Shown: positions 6,422 to 14,277, counted from the stretch's first letter. The stretch is DNA of 24,151 nucleotides from an uncultured Marvinbryantia sp. (GCA_934408725.1 CAKRVB010000037.1:1-24151); one strand, 5' to 3'. The notes: generated by a model from the letters alone, not told the origin. Program-made: numbers and translations.

Positions 6422-8335
6422 ATGGACGAAGAACATAGCAGAGAAAGCCTTCCTGAAGATGGAATGGATGCAGAAAATACCAGGGAAAAAGAACATGGAA
6501 CAGAAGAAAATTCTGTCACAAAAAGCATAACGGAAACAGACAAGCCAGTTGTACGGGAAGCATGGAACACGGTATACAGTCGTGAAAAACGTCTGGAAGA
6601 ATTACGAAGAAAGCGAATGGAAGCAGCTTCACAGAAAGCAAATAGGCCGAAGGAAGGGCCACCAAAAGACGTTCAGGACGATCATTCAGAATCAGATACA
6701 GATATAGAAGGAAATGAGAATAAAACGGTATCTGAGCCAGTGACAGATACAAATGAGGTGACAAAAACAACAGATTCTGACACAGAGGAGAACACTGAAA
6801 CTCCAAAAACGAAAAAGAAAATAAAAAAGACTGTTTCAGGAGATCTGGATCTGGGAAAGCTTAAGAGACAATTCAGAAAAAATGTGAATCTGTGGAAGTC
6901 TGAACGGGAGATGCAGCGAAAACGTCATGCCAATATCCGTACAGAACTGACGCCGCAGGAATATGGCAAGTATCTTGTCCGGGAATGGTTTGGCGGGGAG
7001 TGGAAAACCAGCATTCTTACGCCGATTCTTGGTGTGGGCATAGTGATTTTATGCGTCAATGTGATCCATGGAGCAGCTGGTAATGTAAAAACAGCTCCAG
7101 AAACAGAAATCGAAACCGAATCAGAAACAGCTTATGTATATCCAGAAAAAGATATTACCATAGGAAGTACGGGATGTATGCTGCTTCATTCTCCATTCAT
7201 TGATTCTTATCCGGATGCAGAAGGAAATTATGATTTTTCTACCATCTATAAATATATTACGCCGTATTACAGTGCACCGGATTTTATGACCTGCGAATTT
7301 GAGGGGGCACTGGCCGGACCAGAAGCCGGTTATTCTGGATATCCGTTGTTCCTTTCACCAGACATAATTATTGAAAACATCAAAGACAGTGGTGTAGATC
7401 TTCAATTTCTGGCTACCAATCATGTATACGATGGCGGGTCAGATGGATTCCATCGTACCATGCAGGTCTATGATGAAAAAAACATTGCATTTTCTGGTGT
7501 TCGGGAAAAGAATTCTGATAAGCAGTATGTGGTGGAAGAGATCAATGGTGTGAAAGTCGGATTCATTGATTATGTCTATGAGACAGACGGGGAAGGCACC
7601 AATCTGAACGGGATTCCACTTATGCAGGAAGACTGGGATCTGGTGAATTCATTTGATTATAATGATCTGGACAGCTTTTATAAAGAAATGCAGAACAATA
7701 TTGCATCTATGAAGTCAGATGGTGCCCAGTTTATCATTGCGCAGATGCATTGGGGGATTGAATATCAGCTGGAAGAAGCGGACTATCAGGATGAGATGGC
7801 GCAGAAACTGTGTGATCTTGGTGTGAATGCAATCATTGGCGGACATCCTCATTGTGAGCAGCCGATCGATGTGCTGGATACTTCCGATGGCAGTGGACAT
7901 ATGTTCTGTATTTATTCAGAAGGAAATGCACTGAGCAATCAGCGCACATACCTGATGGATGAGATGCCAACCGGACATACGGAAGACGGAGCTATGGTGA
8001 CACTGACTCTGCATCAGAACAGTGATGGCAGTGTAGAGATCAAAGATGTAGATCTGCTGCCAACCTGGGTGTACCGTTATCAGGATAATGACGGTTCCAA
8101 GTATTACATATTGCCGCTGGATGATGTGGCGAACATTGAAAAGACAACCGGCATCAGTGATATTCAGCAGGAAGCCCAGGATTCTTATGACCGTACTATG
8201 GAAGAACTTGGACCGGGCCTGGAAAAAGCAAAGCAGGTATTTGGTGGAAGCAGCGTATCAACGCCTGTAACAGGCAATGTATCAGGTAATACAGGCAGCA
8301 GTGGAAGCAGCCTGATGAATCTGGGTGTGGAATAA
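6422..8335 (+). CDS. membrane-anchored CapA-family (poly-gamma-glutamate synthesis type) protein
   Basis: The protein has about 637 residues. Residues 1-190 are very hydrophilic and rich in Glu, Lys and Thr. One membrane segment (about 197-216, ILTPILGVGIVILCVNVI) is followed by an extracellular CapA domain of calcineurin-like metallophosphoesterase type from about 244 to 530. Motifs include TIGSTGCML at the start, CEFEGAL, FLATNHVYDGG, AQMHWGIEYQ and the metal-site GGHPHCEQPIDV. A Ser/Gly-rich tail ends it. CapA-type proteins act in cell-surface polymer anchoring or synthesis; no capBC genes are near, so the substrate is unknown. The ATG at 6422 follows AGGGAG (6410-6415); an in-frame ATG at 6407 has no good binding site. 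It is transcribed alone from its own promoter, with a terminator behind it. Confidence 0.85.
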   Translation: MDEEHSRESLPEDGMDAENTREKEHGTEENSVTKSITETDKPVVREAWNTVYSREKRLEELRRKRMEAASQKANRPKEGPPKDVQDDHSESDTDIEGNENKTVSEPVTDTNEVTKTTDSDTEENTETPKTKKKIKKTVSGDLDLGKLKRQFRKNVNLWKSEREMQRKRHANIRTELTPQEYGKYLVREWFGGEWKTSILTPILGVGIVILCVNVIHGAAGNVKTAPETEIETESETAYVYPEKDITIGSTGCMLLHSPFIDSYPDAEGNYDFSTIYKYITPYYSAPDFMTCEFEGALAGPEAGYSGYPLFLSPDIIIENIKDSGVDLQFLATNHVYDGGSDGFHRTMQVYDEKNIAFSGVREKNSDKQYVVEEINGVKVGFIDYVYETDGEGTNLNGIPLMQEDWDLVNSFDYNDLDSFYKEMQNNIASMKSDGAQFIIAQMHWGIEYQLEEADYQDEMAQKLCDLGVNAIIGGHPHCEQPIDVLDTSDGSGHMFCIYSEGNALSNQRTYLMDEMPTGHTEDGAMVTLTLHQNSDGSVEIKDVDLLPTWVYRYQDNDGSKYYILPLDDVANIEKTTGISDIQQEAQDSYDRTMEELGPGLEKAKQVFGGSSVSTPVTGNVSGNTGSSGSSLMNLGVE

Positions 8336-8357
8336 AAAATAAATACATAATCTATGA

Positions 8358-8388
8358 GATCCCTCAGTCAGAAGGCTGGGGGATTTTT
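8358..8388 (+). terminator. terminator after the CapA-like gene
   Basis: ATCCCTCAGTC (8359-8369) pairs with GGCTGGGGGAT (8374-8384), including G-T pairs, around a 4-nt loop, and a T run follows. Confidence 0.85.
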
Positions 8389-8430
8389 GTTGCATTTCAC
8401 TGCAAATGTTCTGTGGGATTTTCTTAAATC

Positions 8431-8754
8431 TTCATTTCCGAGGCCGAAACGGTTATGGCTACCCGGTATCTGACCACGGAATCAGCTAGAATCTTCTTTT
8501 TCGGGGCCGAAACGGTTCTGGACGCCCGGCATCTGACCACGGAATCAGCTAAATTCTTCATTTCCGAGGCCGAAACGGTTTTGGCTACCCGGAACCAGAC
8601 GGCGGAATCAGCTAGAATCTTCTTTTCCGTGGTCGAAACGGTTCTGGACACCCGGCATCTGACCACGGGATCAGCTAAATTCTTCATTTCCGGGGCCGAA
8701 ACGGTTATGAATCCCCGATACTTGACGACGAAATCAGCTAGAATCTTCATTTCC
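8431..8754 (+). repeat. 63-bp repeat array 1: five units plus a 9-nt partial
   Basis: Units begin TTC(A/T)TTTCC at 8431, 8494, 8557, 8620 and 8683, exactly 63 bp apart, with a 9-nt partial at 8746. Each unit has the order TTCNTTTCCG, GGNCGAAACGG, a variable core, ACCACGGAATCAGCTAG. Odd and even units alternate in several features: TTCA versus TTCT at the start, the GAATC/AATTC junctions, and shared cores in units 2 and 4. This suggests duplication of 126-bp dimers. Unit 4 holds a perfect 8-bp inverted repeat, CCGTGGTC 8627-8634 with GACCACGG 8661-8668. Both strands are largely open because 63 is a multiple of three, but there is no start signal. It lies between a terminator and the promoter of the SOS gene. 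Confidence 0.95.
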
Positions 8755-8819
8755 TGGGATGGGTTCTTTCTGCGTAATTAGTACATGCTCAAAAGTCATC
8801 TTGCGAGATAAACAAACAA

Positions 8820-8831
8820 GAACGAATGTTC
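8820..8831. promoter_or_regulatory. LexA box 1 of the yneA-like gene
   Basis: GAACGAATGTTC is a perfect GAAC-N4-GTTC palindrome, upstream of the -35 element. Confidence 0.85.
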
Positions 8832-8840
8832 GAAAACAAA

Positions 8841-8869
8841 TTGACAAACATATGTTCTTGTAATATAAT
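8841..8869 (+). promoter_or_regulatory. consensus sigma-A promoter with internal LexA box 2
   Basis: TTGACA (8841-8846), a 17-nt spacer and TATAAT (8864-8869) match the consensus at all twelve positions. The spacer carries a second LexA box, AAACATATGTTC (8846-8857), matching seven of eight conserved bases. A perfect promoter blocked by LexA fits an SOS gene that is silent normally and strongly induced by DNA damage. Confidence 0.9.
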
Positions 8870-8880
8870 ACATTCATGCA

Positions 8881-8892
8881 GAACAAATGTTC
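8881..8892. promoter_or_regulatory. LexA box 3 of the yneA-like gene
   Basis: GAACAAATGTTC is a perfect GAAC-N4-GTTC match just downstream of the predicted transcription start near 8876. Confidence 0.85.
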
Positions 8893-8915
8893 TTATTTTG
8901 AATGGGGGATGAAAA

Positions 8916-9248
8916 ATGAGTAGAAGAAAAAAATTAAGAAGAAAACAGATAAAGAGAAACAGACGAATATCCTTATGCATGTCCATATTGTCGGTTTCTT
9001 TCTTATTGGCTATATTTTTCTGCAATTTTCAGGTAGTTGCAGAGAAGCCTGCTGCTTTTAAATATTATACTGAGGTTCGAGTGGATCGTGGAGATACCTT
9101 ATGGAGTATTGCAGATCGCTTCATGTCAGAAGAATATACATCCAGAAGAGCCTATGTGAGCGAGATTCAGAAGATTAATAACCTGGGCTGTGAACTACAG
9201 TATGGACAAAAGATACTCATTCCATACTATTCGGAAGATATGAAATAA
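8916..9248 (+). CDS. yneA: YneA-like SOS-induced cell division inhibitor (TM plus LysM)
   Basis: The 110-residue protein has a strongly basic N-terminus, one membrane segment (about residues 18-36, ISLCMSILSVSFLLAIFF) and an extracellular LysM domain (about 52-104) with RGDTLWSIADRF and the closing YGQKILIPYY. In Bacillus subtilis, YneA has this size and layout, is repressed by LexA and blocks septation after DNA damage. Three LexA boxes around a consensus promoter make the same role very likely here. Unlike Bacillus, it is not adjacent to lexA, which lies about 5 kb away. A purine-rich GGGGGATG just upstream is the likely binding site. It stands alone between two 63-bp repeat arrays. Small LysM proteins are common, so regulation is the main evidence for function. 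Confidence 0.8.
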   Translation: MSRRKKLRRKQIKRNRRISLCMSILSVSFLLAIFFCNFQVVAEKPAAFKYYTEVRVDRGDTLWSIADRFMSEEYTSRRAYVSEIQKINNLGCELQYGQKILIPYYSEDMK

Positions 9249-9258
9249 GCTATTTAGC

Positions 9259-9286
9259 AACCACCAGTTCAACTGGTGGTTTATTT
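9259..9286 (+). terminator. terminator after the yneA-like gene
   Basis: AACCACCAG (9259-9267) and CTGGTGGTT (9273-9281) form a perfect 9-bp stem with a 5-nt loop, followed by a T-rich stretch. Confidence 0.8.
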
Positions 9287-9481
9287 GGACCGCCTCCTTT
9301 GATTTGAGTTTGGTTTGCGACACCATTCTCATCATATCACAGGGGGCTTTATTTTGTTATCCTCACCGCTTCCGCCTATTCTATTCTCCCCAGCATAGCT
9401 GGGGGATTAGTCCTTTCATTTAGACAATATCATATGGACCAGAACTTTATTGCAGAATAGAATATTTTGTCCTGTAAATTC
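9287..9481. other. gene-free stretch with one hairpin
   Basis: I see no gene here. TCCCCAGC (9387-9394) and GCTGGGGGA (9398-9406) form a hairpin with a 3-nt loop and no clear T run. The sequence could be decayed coding or insertion-sequence material, but no transposase motif can be read. The second 63-bp array starts at the right edge. Confidence 0.4.
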
Positions 9482-10246
9482 TTCATTTCCGAGGCCGAAT
9501 TGGTTCTGGTTACCCGGAACCAGACCACGGAATCAGCTAGATTCTTCTTTCCCGAGGCCGAAACGGTTCTGGTTACCCGATACCTGACCACGGGATCAGC
9601 TAGATTCTTCATTTCCGATGCCGAATCGGTTATGAATCCCCGATACTTGACGGCGGAATCAGCTAATTTCTTCTTTTCCGATGCCGAATCGGTTATGAAT
9701 CCCCGATACTTGACGGCGGAATCAGGTAATTTCTTCATTTCCGAGGCCGAAACGGTTCTGGTTACCCGATACCTGACCACGGAATCAGGTAATTTCTTCA
9801 TTTCCGAGGTCGAATCGGTTATGGTCCCCCGGTATCTGACCACGGAATCAGCTAATTTCTTCATTTCCGAGGTCGAAACGGTTCTGGATATCCGGAACTA
9901 GACAGCGGAATCAGCTAGATTCTTCATTTCCGAGATCGAATCGGTTATGGTCCCCCGGTATCTGACCACGGAATCAGGTAATTTCTTCTTTCCTGAGGCC
10001 GAAACGGTTCTGGTTACCCGATACCAGACCACGGAATCAGCTAGATTCTTTTTTTCCGAGGCCAAATCAGTTCTGGTTACCCGATACCTGACCACGGAAT
10101 CAGCTAGATTCTTCTTTTCCGAGGCCAAATCAGTTCTGGATCCCCGGTATCTGACCACGGGATCAGCTAGATTCTTCTTTTCCGATGCCGAATCAGTTCT
10201 GGCTACCCGACACCAGACCACGGAATCAGGTAATTTCTTCTTTTCC
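9482..10246 (+). repeat. 63-bp repeat array 2: twelve units plus a 9-nt partial
   Basis: Twelve units start every 63 bp from 9482 to 10175 with no indel, and a 9-nt partial (TTCTTTTCC) ends the array at 10246. Units are mosaics of a few alternatives. Units 3 and 4 share the core TTATGAATCCCCGATACTTG with GACGGCGG; units 6 and 8 share TTATGGTCCCCCGG; units 10-12 share AATCAGTTCTGG. Unit junctions are either AGCTAGATTC or (C/G)TAATTTC. Open frames of 144 codons run across on both strands, a consequence of the 21-codon period; they lack ribosome binding sites, and the plus frame is stopped in unit 7 at GGAACTAG. It is the largest array and lies between the yneA-like gene and galE. Confidence 0.95.
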
Positions 10247-10552
10247 ATGGCGTTTAGAGAAAACACACTGGTCAGGACACTGTAGAATGGTGCCGGAAAG
10301 GACCGTAAAATTACCAACTATGTAAAAAAAGAAAATAGTATTACCGGTACCATACAATACTTTGATTGTGGATCTGATTCATGCTATCGAAGAATCGTAT
10401 GAATACAGAAAGCAAAGTTAAAAAATTATAGCATTTTGTCCATGTTTTGTGTTATTCTGTTTATGTACAACTATGATCTTTTATGATTAAATGATGATAA
10501 CAGAGAACATCATGAAGATCTGAGATCACAGGAGAAAAAGGAGGAACCGATT
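10247..10552. other. galE upstream region
   Basis: This gene-free stretch must contain the galE promoter. TATGAT occurs at 10472 and 10482, but neither has a well-spaced -35, so I assign no promoter. A short dyad, GATGAT at about 10494 and CATCAT at about 10509, lies just before the ribosome binding site AAAGGAGG (10537-10544). Confidence 0.4.
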
Positions 10553-11569
10553 ATGGCAATTTTGGTAACAGGTGGCGCAGGATATATTGGGAGCCACACC
10601 GTAGTAGAACTTCAGAACGCAGGTTATGATGTAGTAGTTGTAGATAATTTAAGTAATGCGAGTGAAAAAGCGCTGGACAGAGTCAGTGCAATCACAGGAA
10701 AGCCAGTTACTTTTTATAAAGCAGATATCCTTGACAGAGAGGCACTGAACGAAGTATTTGACAAAGAACAGATTGATTCCTGTATTCATTTTGCAGGACT
10801 GAAGGCGGTAGGAGAGTCCGTTGCAAAGCCTTGGGAATATTATGAGAATAATATTGCCGGAACACTGACTCTGGTAGATGTCATGAGACAGCATGGAGTA
10901 AAGAACATCATCTTTTCTTCCTCTGCAACCGTTTATGGAGATCCTGCCATCATTCCAATCACGGAGGAATGCCCGAAGGGACAGTGCACCAATCCTTATG
11001 GATGGACTAAGTCTATGCTGGAGCAGATTCTGACAGATATTCAGAAGGCAGACCCAGAATGGAATGTGGTATTACTGAGATACTTCAACCCAATCGGTGC
11101 ACATAAGAGCGGAACCATGGGAGAGAACCCAAATGGTATCCCGAACAACCTGATGCCATACATCACACAGGTTGCAGTCGGTAAGTTAAAAGAACTGGGC
11201 GTATTCGGTAATGACTATGATACACCGGACGGAACCGGCGTCAGAGATTATATCCATGTAGTGGACCTGGCAAAGGGGCATGTAAAGGCTCTGAAGAAGC
11301 TGGAAGGACATCAGGGACTGAATATCTACAATCTGGGAACCGGAAAAGGTTACAGCGTTCTGGACATTGTAAAGAACTTCGAAGCTGCAACTGGCGTAAA
11401 GATCCCATATGTGATCAAGGCAAGAAGACCTGGCGATATTGCCACCTGCTATTCGGATGCATCCAAGGCAGAGAGAGAACTGGGCTGGAAAGCTGAAAAC
11501 GGCATCCTTGAGATGTGTGAAGACAGCTGGAGATGGCAGTCACAGAATCCGAACGGATACGAAGACTAA
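10553..11569 (+). CDS. galE: UDP-glucose 4-epimerase
   Basis: Interconverts UDP-glucose and UDP-galactose for the Leloir pathway and surface sugar synthesis; NAD-dependent short-chain dehydrogenase fold. The N-terminal NAD-binding GGAGYIGSH is present. The catalytic Ser is in [11 protein letters not shown], and the Tyr-Lys pair is in [24 protein letters not shown] and the ARRPGDIA segment are typical of GalE. The length of 338 residues is standard, and AAAGGAGG lies 8 nt before the ATG. It is a single gene, tail-to-tail with an AraC-type regulator, with which it shares a terminator. No other galactose genes are in the window. Confidence 0.97.
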   Translation: MAILVTGGAGYIGSHTVVELQNAGYDVVVVDNLSNASEKALDRVSAITGKPVTFYKADILDREALNEVFDKEQIDSCIHFAGLKAVGESVAKPWEYYENNIAGTLTLVDVMRQHGVKNIIFSSSATVYGDPAIIPITEECPKGQCTNPYGWTKSMLEQILTDIQKADPEWNVVLLRYFNPIGAHKSGTMGENPNGIPNNLMPYITQVAVGKLKELGVFGNDYDTPDGTGVRDYIHVVDLAKGHVKALKKLEGHQGLNIYNLGTGKGYSVLDIVKNFEAATGVKIPYVIKARRPGDIATCYSDASKAERELGWKAENGILEMCEDSWRWQSQNPNGYED

Positions 11570-11588
11570 AAAAACTGACTTAAATGAA

Positions 11589-11632
11589 AAAACCGCTTTC
11601 AGAGGGAACATCCTTTTGAAAGCGGTTTTTTG
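11589..11632. terminator. bidirectional terminator between galE and the AraC-type gene
   Basis: AAAACCGCTTTCA (11589-11601) and TGAAAGCGGTTTT (11617-11629) form a 13-bp perfect stem. T runs on the plus strand and A runs on the left flank allow it to serve both convergent genes. Confidence 0.92.
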
Positions 11633-11634
11633 TA

Positions 11635-12489
11635 TCAGCTCAGCTCGCGTTTTCGGAACTGGGAAGGAGAACAGCCAAACTGTTTCCGAAACAGACGGCT
11701 GAAGTACAGTGGATCATCATATCCCACCAGATCTGCAATCTCAGAAATATTATTATCGGTAGTTTCCAACATCACCCTGGCATTCATCATCCGTACTGAC
11801 TGGATGAACTGTGCCGGGGTGGTTCCGGTATAAGCCTTAAAGTTCTTAATAAATCCACCGGTATTGACGTTGTGCTCCGCTGCGTAAGACTCTACACTGA
11901 TCGGCTTACTGTAGTGCTGGCGGAAATATTCTACCGCATCATCCATATCCCGGAAAATCTGCATGCTCTTTTTATGTGGCTTTACAAAGGACATACGGTG
12001 AATACGGATCAGAAGCTCCATAAAATAGTGAACCAGCATTTCTTCATAATCTTCTTTGGTAAGCTGTAATTCCTGTATCACAGACAGGAACAGATTCTTA
12101 TATTCCATGGAAGTGCCAGTATAAAATACATGCGTATCCGGCTGAATTCCATAGCGGTTTAAAATATTTTCCACATCGTTTCCCGTAAAATGAATCCAGC
12201 AGACTTCCGGCTGATCAGCAGCAAGATAATAATAGCTTTGTGGTTCCCTGGGCCGGTAGATCACCATGTTGCCGGCTTCTACAATGCGTTCCTTTCCATC
12301 TGTCTTAAAATATGCTTTACCTGCTGCCACATAAAGAATCTGATAGTCCAGACGGCCGTTTGGGCGGTTAATCGGCCGTTTATCCAGTGTATATAAGCGG
12401 CAGATACCACAGCTTTCGATAAAAAGCGGATGCGTCTGATCATGAAAATCGGTTTTCGACTGATTCCAGTAAGCGGAGTTGGTATACAT
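11635..12489 (-). CDS. AraC/XylS-family transcriptional regulator
   Basis: The 284-residue protein has an N-terminal cupin-like effector domain (about 15-150, with GRLDYQILYVAAGKAYF and NMVIYRPREPQSYYY) and a C-terminal double helix-turn-helix (about 185-284). The second HTH carries the AraC signature ISEIADLVGYDDPLYFSRLFRKQFG (key part VGYDDPLYFSRLF) with SPSQFRK after it. Regulators of this class usually bind a sugar and control nearby uptake or breakdown genes, but no such target is adjacent. The effector is unknown. AAGGAG (12501-12506 on the complement) precedes the ATG. The nearest minus-strand promoter lies on the far side of 63-bp array 3, so the mRNA would carry the array as its leader. 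Confidence 0.92.
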   Translation of the reverse strand: MYTNSAYWNQSKTDFHDQTHPLFIESCGICRLYTLDKRPINRPNGRLDYQILYVAAGKAYFKTDGKERIVEAGNMVIYRPREPQSYYYLAADQPEVCWIHFTGNDVENILNRYGIQPDTHVFYTGTSMEYKNLFLSVIQELQLTKEDYEEMLVHYFMELLIRIHRMSFVKPHKKSMQIFRDMDDAVEYFRQHYSKPISVESYAAEHNVNTGGFIKNFKAYTGTTPAQFIQSVRMMNARVMLETTDNNISEIADLVGYDDPLYFSRLFRKQFGCSPSQFRKRELS

Positions 12490-12515
12490 AGTGTTTAGAT
12501 CTCCTTATAAAATTC

Positions 12516-12767
12516 TTCTTTTCCGGGGTCGAATTGGTTCTGGCTACCCGGAACCAGACCACGGAATTAGCTAGCTTCTTCATTTCCGAGGTCGAATTGG
12601 TTCTGGATCCCCGATACCAGACCACGGAATCAGCTAGCTTCTTCATTTCCGTGGCCGAAACGGTTCTGGACACCCGGATCCAGACCACGGAATCAGCTAG
12701 CTTCTTCATTTCCGGGGTCGAAACGGTTCTGGACACCCGGAACCAGACCACGGAATCAGCTAGATTC
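12516..12767 (+). repeat. 63-bp repeat array 3: four units, in the AraC gene leader
   Basis: Four units start at 12516, 12579, 12642 and 12705, exactly 63 bp apart. Cores are of the CTACCCGGAACCAG, ATCCCCGATACCAG and ACACCCGGA(T/A)CCAG types, and three junctions read GCTAGCTTC, seen only in this array. The orientation matches the other arrays. Its left edge is only 26 nt before the AraC start codon and its right edge abuts the predicted minus-strand transcription start. On the minus strand a frame runs through the array and overlaps the first 50 nt of the regulator gene, but it has no clear ribosome binding site. Confidence 0.94.
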
Positions 12768-12768
12768 T

Positions 12769-12939
12769 ATCTCTCAAAATCATATCATTTCAGGAAAAAA
12801 ATGTAAATGTAAAGGACAAAGTTCTCTTGCAAATAGTCTTTATATAATCTTAATACCATATCTGAAAACCTTACACCATTTTAGAATGCGTCTCTATATA
12901 ATGAACTGCGAAAAGATTTGAAAGGAGTATAAGAGTGTT
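12769..12939. other. intergenic region before trkH
   Basis: It holds the minus-strand AraC gene promoter (12779-12807). TATAAT on the plus strand at 12843 and 12897 could be -10 elements for the trkH operon, but neither has a convincing -35. AGGAG at 12923-12927 is the trkH binding site. Confidence 0.4.
12779..12807 (-). promoter_or_regulatory. promoter of the AraC-type gene, upstream of array 3
   Basis: On the minus strand, TTTACA (12802-12807), a 17-nt spacer and TATGAT (12779-12784). The predicted start near 12772 is at the edge of array 3, so the whole array would be transcribed as the 5' leader. Confidence 0.65.
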
Positions 12940-14277
12940 ATGCCAGAGAATATGCACAGAAAAAAACATCTGACTACATTTCAGGTAATCATTCTTGGGT
13001 TTGCAGGTGTGATTTTGCTTGGAGCAGTCATACTGATGCTCCCTATTTCATCCACAAAAGGAGCAGTCACTTCTTTCCACGATGCTCTCTTCACCGCAAC
13101 ATCAGCGGTATGTGTGACTGGATTGGCAGTCCGTGATACCGGTAGTTACTGGTCTGTTTTTGGACAGGCTGTGATCCTTATTCTGATTCAGGTCGGAGGG
13201 CTTGGAGTCGTCACAGTTGCTTCAGCGGTAACGATACTGTCCGGGAAAAAGATTTCACTGATGCAGCGCAGCACCATGCAGGATGCGATTTCAGCGCCTC
13301 AGGTAGGTGGAATTGTCCGACTGACCAGATTTATTTTAAAAGGGACATTTTTGATTGAACTATGTGGAACATTGCTGTTATTACCTGTATTTTGCCGTGA
13401 CTACGGAGTAAAGGGAATCTGGATGGCTGTTTTTCATTCGATCTCCGCATTCTGCAATGCTGGATTCGATATTTTAGGTACAGCAGAGAATACGTTTCCT
13501 TCCCTTACCGGATATGCCGGAAATATCATCGTCAACATAGTGATTATGTTATTGATCATCATTGGAGGCATTGGATTTCTTACCTGGGAAGATATCTGTA
13601 CGAACAGGGGGAAGCTGAAACGTTATCGGATGCAGAGCAAGGTAATTCTTGTTACCACTCTGTTTCTGATTATCCTGCCGGCTTTGTTTTTCTTCTTTTC
13701 TGATTTTCAGGAAATGCCTGCCGGCAAACGTTTTCTCGCTTCTCTTTTCCAGGCTGTTACACCAAGAACTGCCGGATTTAATACAGAAAATCTTTCCAAT
13801 ATGACAGAGGTATCAAAAGCAGTCATGATTTTGCTGATGCTGATTGGAGGCTCTCCTGGTTCCACTGCCGGAGGCATGAAAACAACCACATTTACGATCC
13901 TCATATTGAACACAGTTGCTACTTTTCGCAGCAGGGAAGAAGTGAGTGCTTTTGGCCGCAGAATAGACAGCAATGTGATAAAAAATGCAGCAACGATCGC
14001 TATGATGTATCTGGGATTGTTTTTAGGTGGTGGGTTTCTTATCAGTGTTCAGAATGGAATACCGCTTCTGGACAGTCTTTTTGAAGCGGCTTCTGCTGTG
14101 GGAACAGTAGGATTGACACTTGGAGTGACCCCAGGACTGCATCTTGCTTCCAGGTATGTGCTGATTGTACTGATGTATCTGGGACGGGTCGGAGGACTGA
14201 CACTGATCTATGCGGTATTTTCAAAAAAGAAAACAGGAAATGCAAAATTACCATTAGAGAAAATAACAGTTGGATAA
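12940..14277 (+). CDS. trkH: TrkH/KtrB-type potassium channel subunit
   Basis: Membrane subunit of a K+ (or K+/Na+) uptake system. The 445-residue protein contains the four membrane-pore-membrane repeats with their selectivity-filter glycines: SAVCVTGLAV, SAFCNAGFDI, VTPRTAGFNT and SAVGTVGLTLGV. Hydrophobic helices run throughout, starting at FQVIILGFAGVILLGAVILML. The length fits the shorter Gram-positive KtrB/TrkH type. AGGAG lies 12 nt before the ATG. The gene for the regulatory TrkA/KtrA subunit follows after 18 nt, then a KdpDE-like system, so uptake and its control are probably co-transcribed. Confidence 0.95.
   Translation: MPENMHRKKHLTTFQVIILGFAGVILLGAVILMLPISSTKGAVTSFHDALFTATSAVCVTGLAVRDTGSYWSVFGQAVILILIQVGGLGVVTVASAVTILSGKKISLMQRSTMQDAISAPQVGGIVRLTRFILKGTFLIELCGTLLLLPVFCRDYGVKGIWMAVFHSISAFCNAGFDILGTAENTFPSLTGYAGNIIVNIVIMLLIIIGGIGFLTWEDICTNRGKLKRYRMQSKVILVTTLFLIILPALFFFFSDFQEMPAGKRFLASLFQAVTPRTAGFNTENLSNMTEVSKAVMILLMLIGGSPGSTAGGMKTTTFTILILNTVATFRSREEVSAFGRRIDSNVIKNAATIAMMYLGLFLGGGFLISVQNGIPLLDSLFEAASAVGTVGLTLGVTPGLHLASRYVLIVLMYLGRVGGLTLIYAVFSKKKTGNAKLPLEKITVG

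Noticed and set aside
9287..9481. Insertion sequence remnant
   Set aside because: Hairpins alone are not enough; no transposase fragment or target duplication can be read.
9467..9901. Open frames of 70-144 codons across the repeat arrays on both strands as protein genes
   Set aside because: They follow from a 63-bp unit without stops in some frames. They start at rare codons without ribosome binding sites, occur on both strands, and one is interrupted in array 2.
9482..10246. CRISPR array
   Set aside because: The whole 63-bp unit is repeated; there are no unique spacers of constant length between short identical repeats, and no cas genes.
10440..10490. galE promoter
   Set aside because: TATGAT occurs twice but no -35 hexamer is at the right spacing, so no call is made.
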